Below, piece after piece: positions 63,562 through 64,000 of a stretch of 64,000 nt of DNA. The DNA is from Lysinibacillus parviboronicapiens. Its GTDB lineage: Bacteria; Bacillota; Bacilli; Bacillales_A; Planococcaceae. The notes beneath the pieces are model-generated. The model made no database searches. It was given only the letters and a program-made list of their open reading frames with translations, and was not told the origin of the DNA. Location of the stretch: the NCBI RefSeq assembly GCF_003049575.1, contig NZ_PYWI01000022.1, positions 1-64,000 on the forward strand, given 5' to 3'. The position numbers and the translations under genes were made by a program. Numbering within the stretch: position 1 is the stretch's first letter; every line of letters begins with the position of its first letter.

Positions 63562-63599
63562 GAGCATCTGGATGATTTATTCATCTGGATGCTTTTTTA
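63562..63599 (+). terminator. ndoAI-ndoA terminator
   Basis: Stem AGCATC-GGATGA with TCATC-GGATGCT and one mismatch, then TTTTTT. It separates the toxin module from rsbT. Confidence 0.8.
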
Positions 63600-63832
63600 A
63601 TATTTCTATTCTCAAATTCTACATTACCATAAATTTAATTTACTATTCAAAAATGGTATAAATAGATTTAAAATAGACACAAGCATTATAATAAAAGTAG
63701 ATTTTTGTGAAAAATTGTCGAAAGGTTTATGGAGATTTACATAGAAAATAACCTCCATTTTTTTGACATTCATAAAATATTAAAATGCAAGGTGAATAGA
63801 ATATAACTCCGTAAGGAATTGGAGGGACAACA

Positions 63833-64000
63833 GTGACAGTAAAGTCTTCGGTTGAAATTATTACTGAGTGGGATATAGTTGCAGCAAGACAACTAGGGCG
63901 CAATGAGGCGAAGGCACTTGGATTTGGAACTGTTGATCAAGCTCGAATAACCACAGCAATTAGTGAATTAGCTAGAAATATATATTTATACGCAAATATT
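63833..64000 (+). CDS. rsbT: RsbT, stressosome-released switch kinase (partial, N-terminal 56 codons)
   Basis: The visible part reads through TEWDIVAARQLGRNEAKALG and FGTVDQARITTAISELARNIYLYA, nearly identical in pattern to B. subtilis RsbT, a GHKL Ser/Thr kinase that activates phosphatase RsbU in the SigB pathway. GTG 63833 stands 6 bases after GGAGGG. The gene runs off the window. In B. subtilis rsbRA and rsbS lie directly upstream; here the upstream 290 bases hold no gene. Confidence 0.93.
   Translation, partial: MTVKSSVEIITEWDIVAARQLGRNEAKALGFGTVDQARITTAISELARNIYLYANI

Noticed and set aside
1-64000. CRISPR arrays, tRNA or rRNA genes, insertion sequences, prophage
   Set aside because: No regularly spaced repeats, tRNA cloverleaf, transposase or phage structural genes were found.

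Overview
The window reads as a chromosomal segment of a low-GC, spore-former-type Bacillota, most likely Lysinibacillus or a close Planococcaceae/Bacillaceae relative. The evidence is AT-rich DNA, strong GGAGG-type ribosome sites with many TTG and GTG starts, Bacillus-type gene families (ComQXPA, YhfW, CvfB, CshA, YdbS/YdbT, EndoAI/EndoA, RsbT), and a right end whose gene order matches the Bacillus subtilis ydbST-acpS-ydcC-alr-ndoAI-ndoA-rsb region. No rRNA, tRNA, CRISPR array, prophage or insertion sequence was seen. Genus assignment is inference from families and synteny.

Left part (0-8.5 kb): two small minus-strand genes (a one-pass membrane protein and a pyrophosphatase-like protein) precede a complete ComQ-ComX-ComP-ComA quorum-sensing cassette. 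Its small pheromone gene comX lies at 2208-2366. The cassette is bracketed by two diverged inverted copies of a ~72-bp hairpin-rich GGCGG/CCGCC element (1040-1110 and 5430-5502), the most unusual structure in the window. An unrecognised cysteine-pair protein, a PAP2 phosphatase and a ZIP metal transporter follow.

8.5-16.3 kb: mtnX and thrCB on the minus strand, a NiaP-like MFS transporter, a lone RpiR-type regulator, a fusion of a DUF7662-like domain to a GNAT acetyltransferase, and the family II pyrophosphatase PpaC.

16.3-26.6 kb: a thiol/quinone-stress neighbourhood: YhfW-type Rieske oxidoreductase, FrnE-like DsbA protein, azoreductase preceded by a perfect MhqR-type operator, and a divergent catE/catR-like pair with candidate operators. 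An S-layer-anchored 5'-nucleotidase, a DUF2500 protein and a frameshifted YceI gene are interleaved; murB and exoA follow.

26.6-48.5 kb: membrane-anchored penicillin acylase homologue, cadCA cadmium resistance with two CadC-type operators, ComFB-like protein, mntR, cvfB, DUF1002 protein, acetyltransferases, a 33-residue membrane peptide, two MFS exporters, an acetate-type CoA-transferase with a cre-like site, LytTR and AraC regulators, a YidC-type insertase, VanY carboxypeptidase and cardiolipin synthase.

48.5-64 kb: envelope genes (rodA, ddl, murF), an Est30-like esterase, cshA helicase with an RGG tail, ydbS-ydbT, rhomboid, acpS, ydcC-type lipoprotein, alr, the mazEF-type module ndoAI-ndoA, and the first 56 codons of rsbT. 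Unlike in B. subtilis, no rsbR or rsbS lies between ndoA and rsbT. Nearly every transcription unit ends in a clear stem-loop terminator, many shared between convergent genes.
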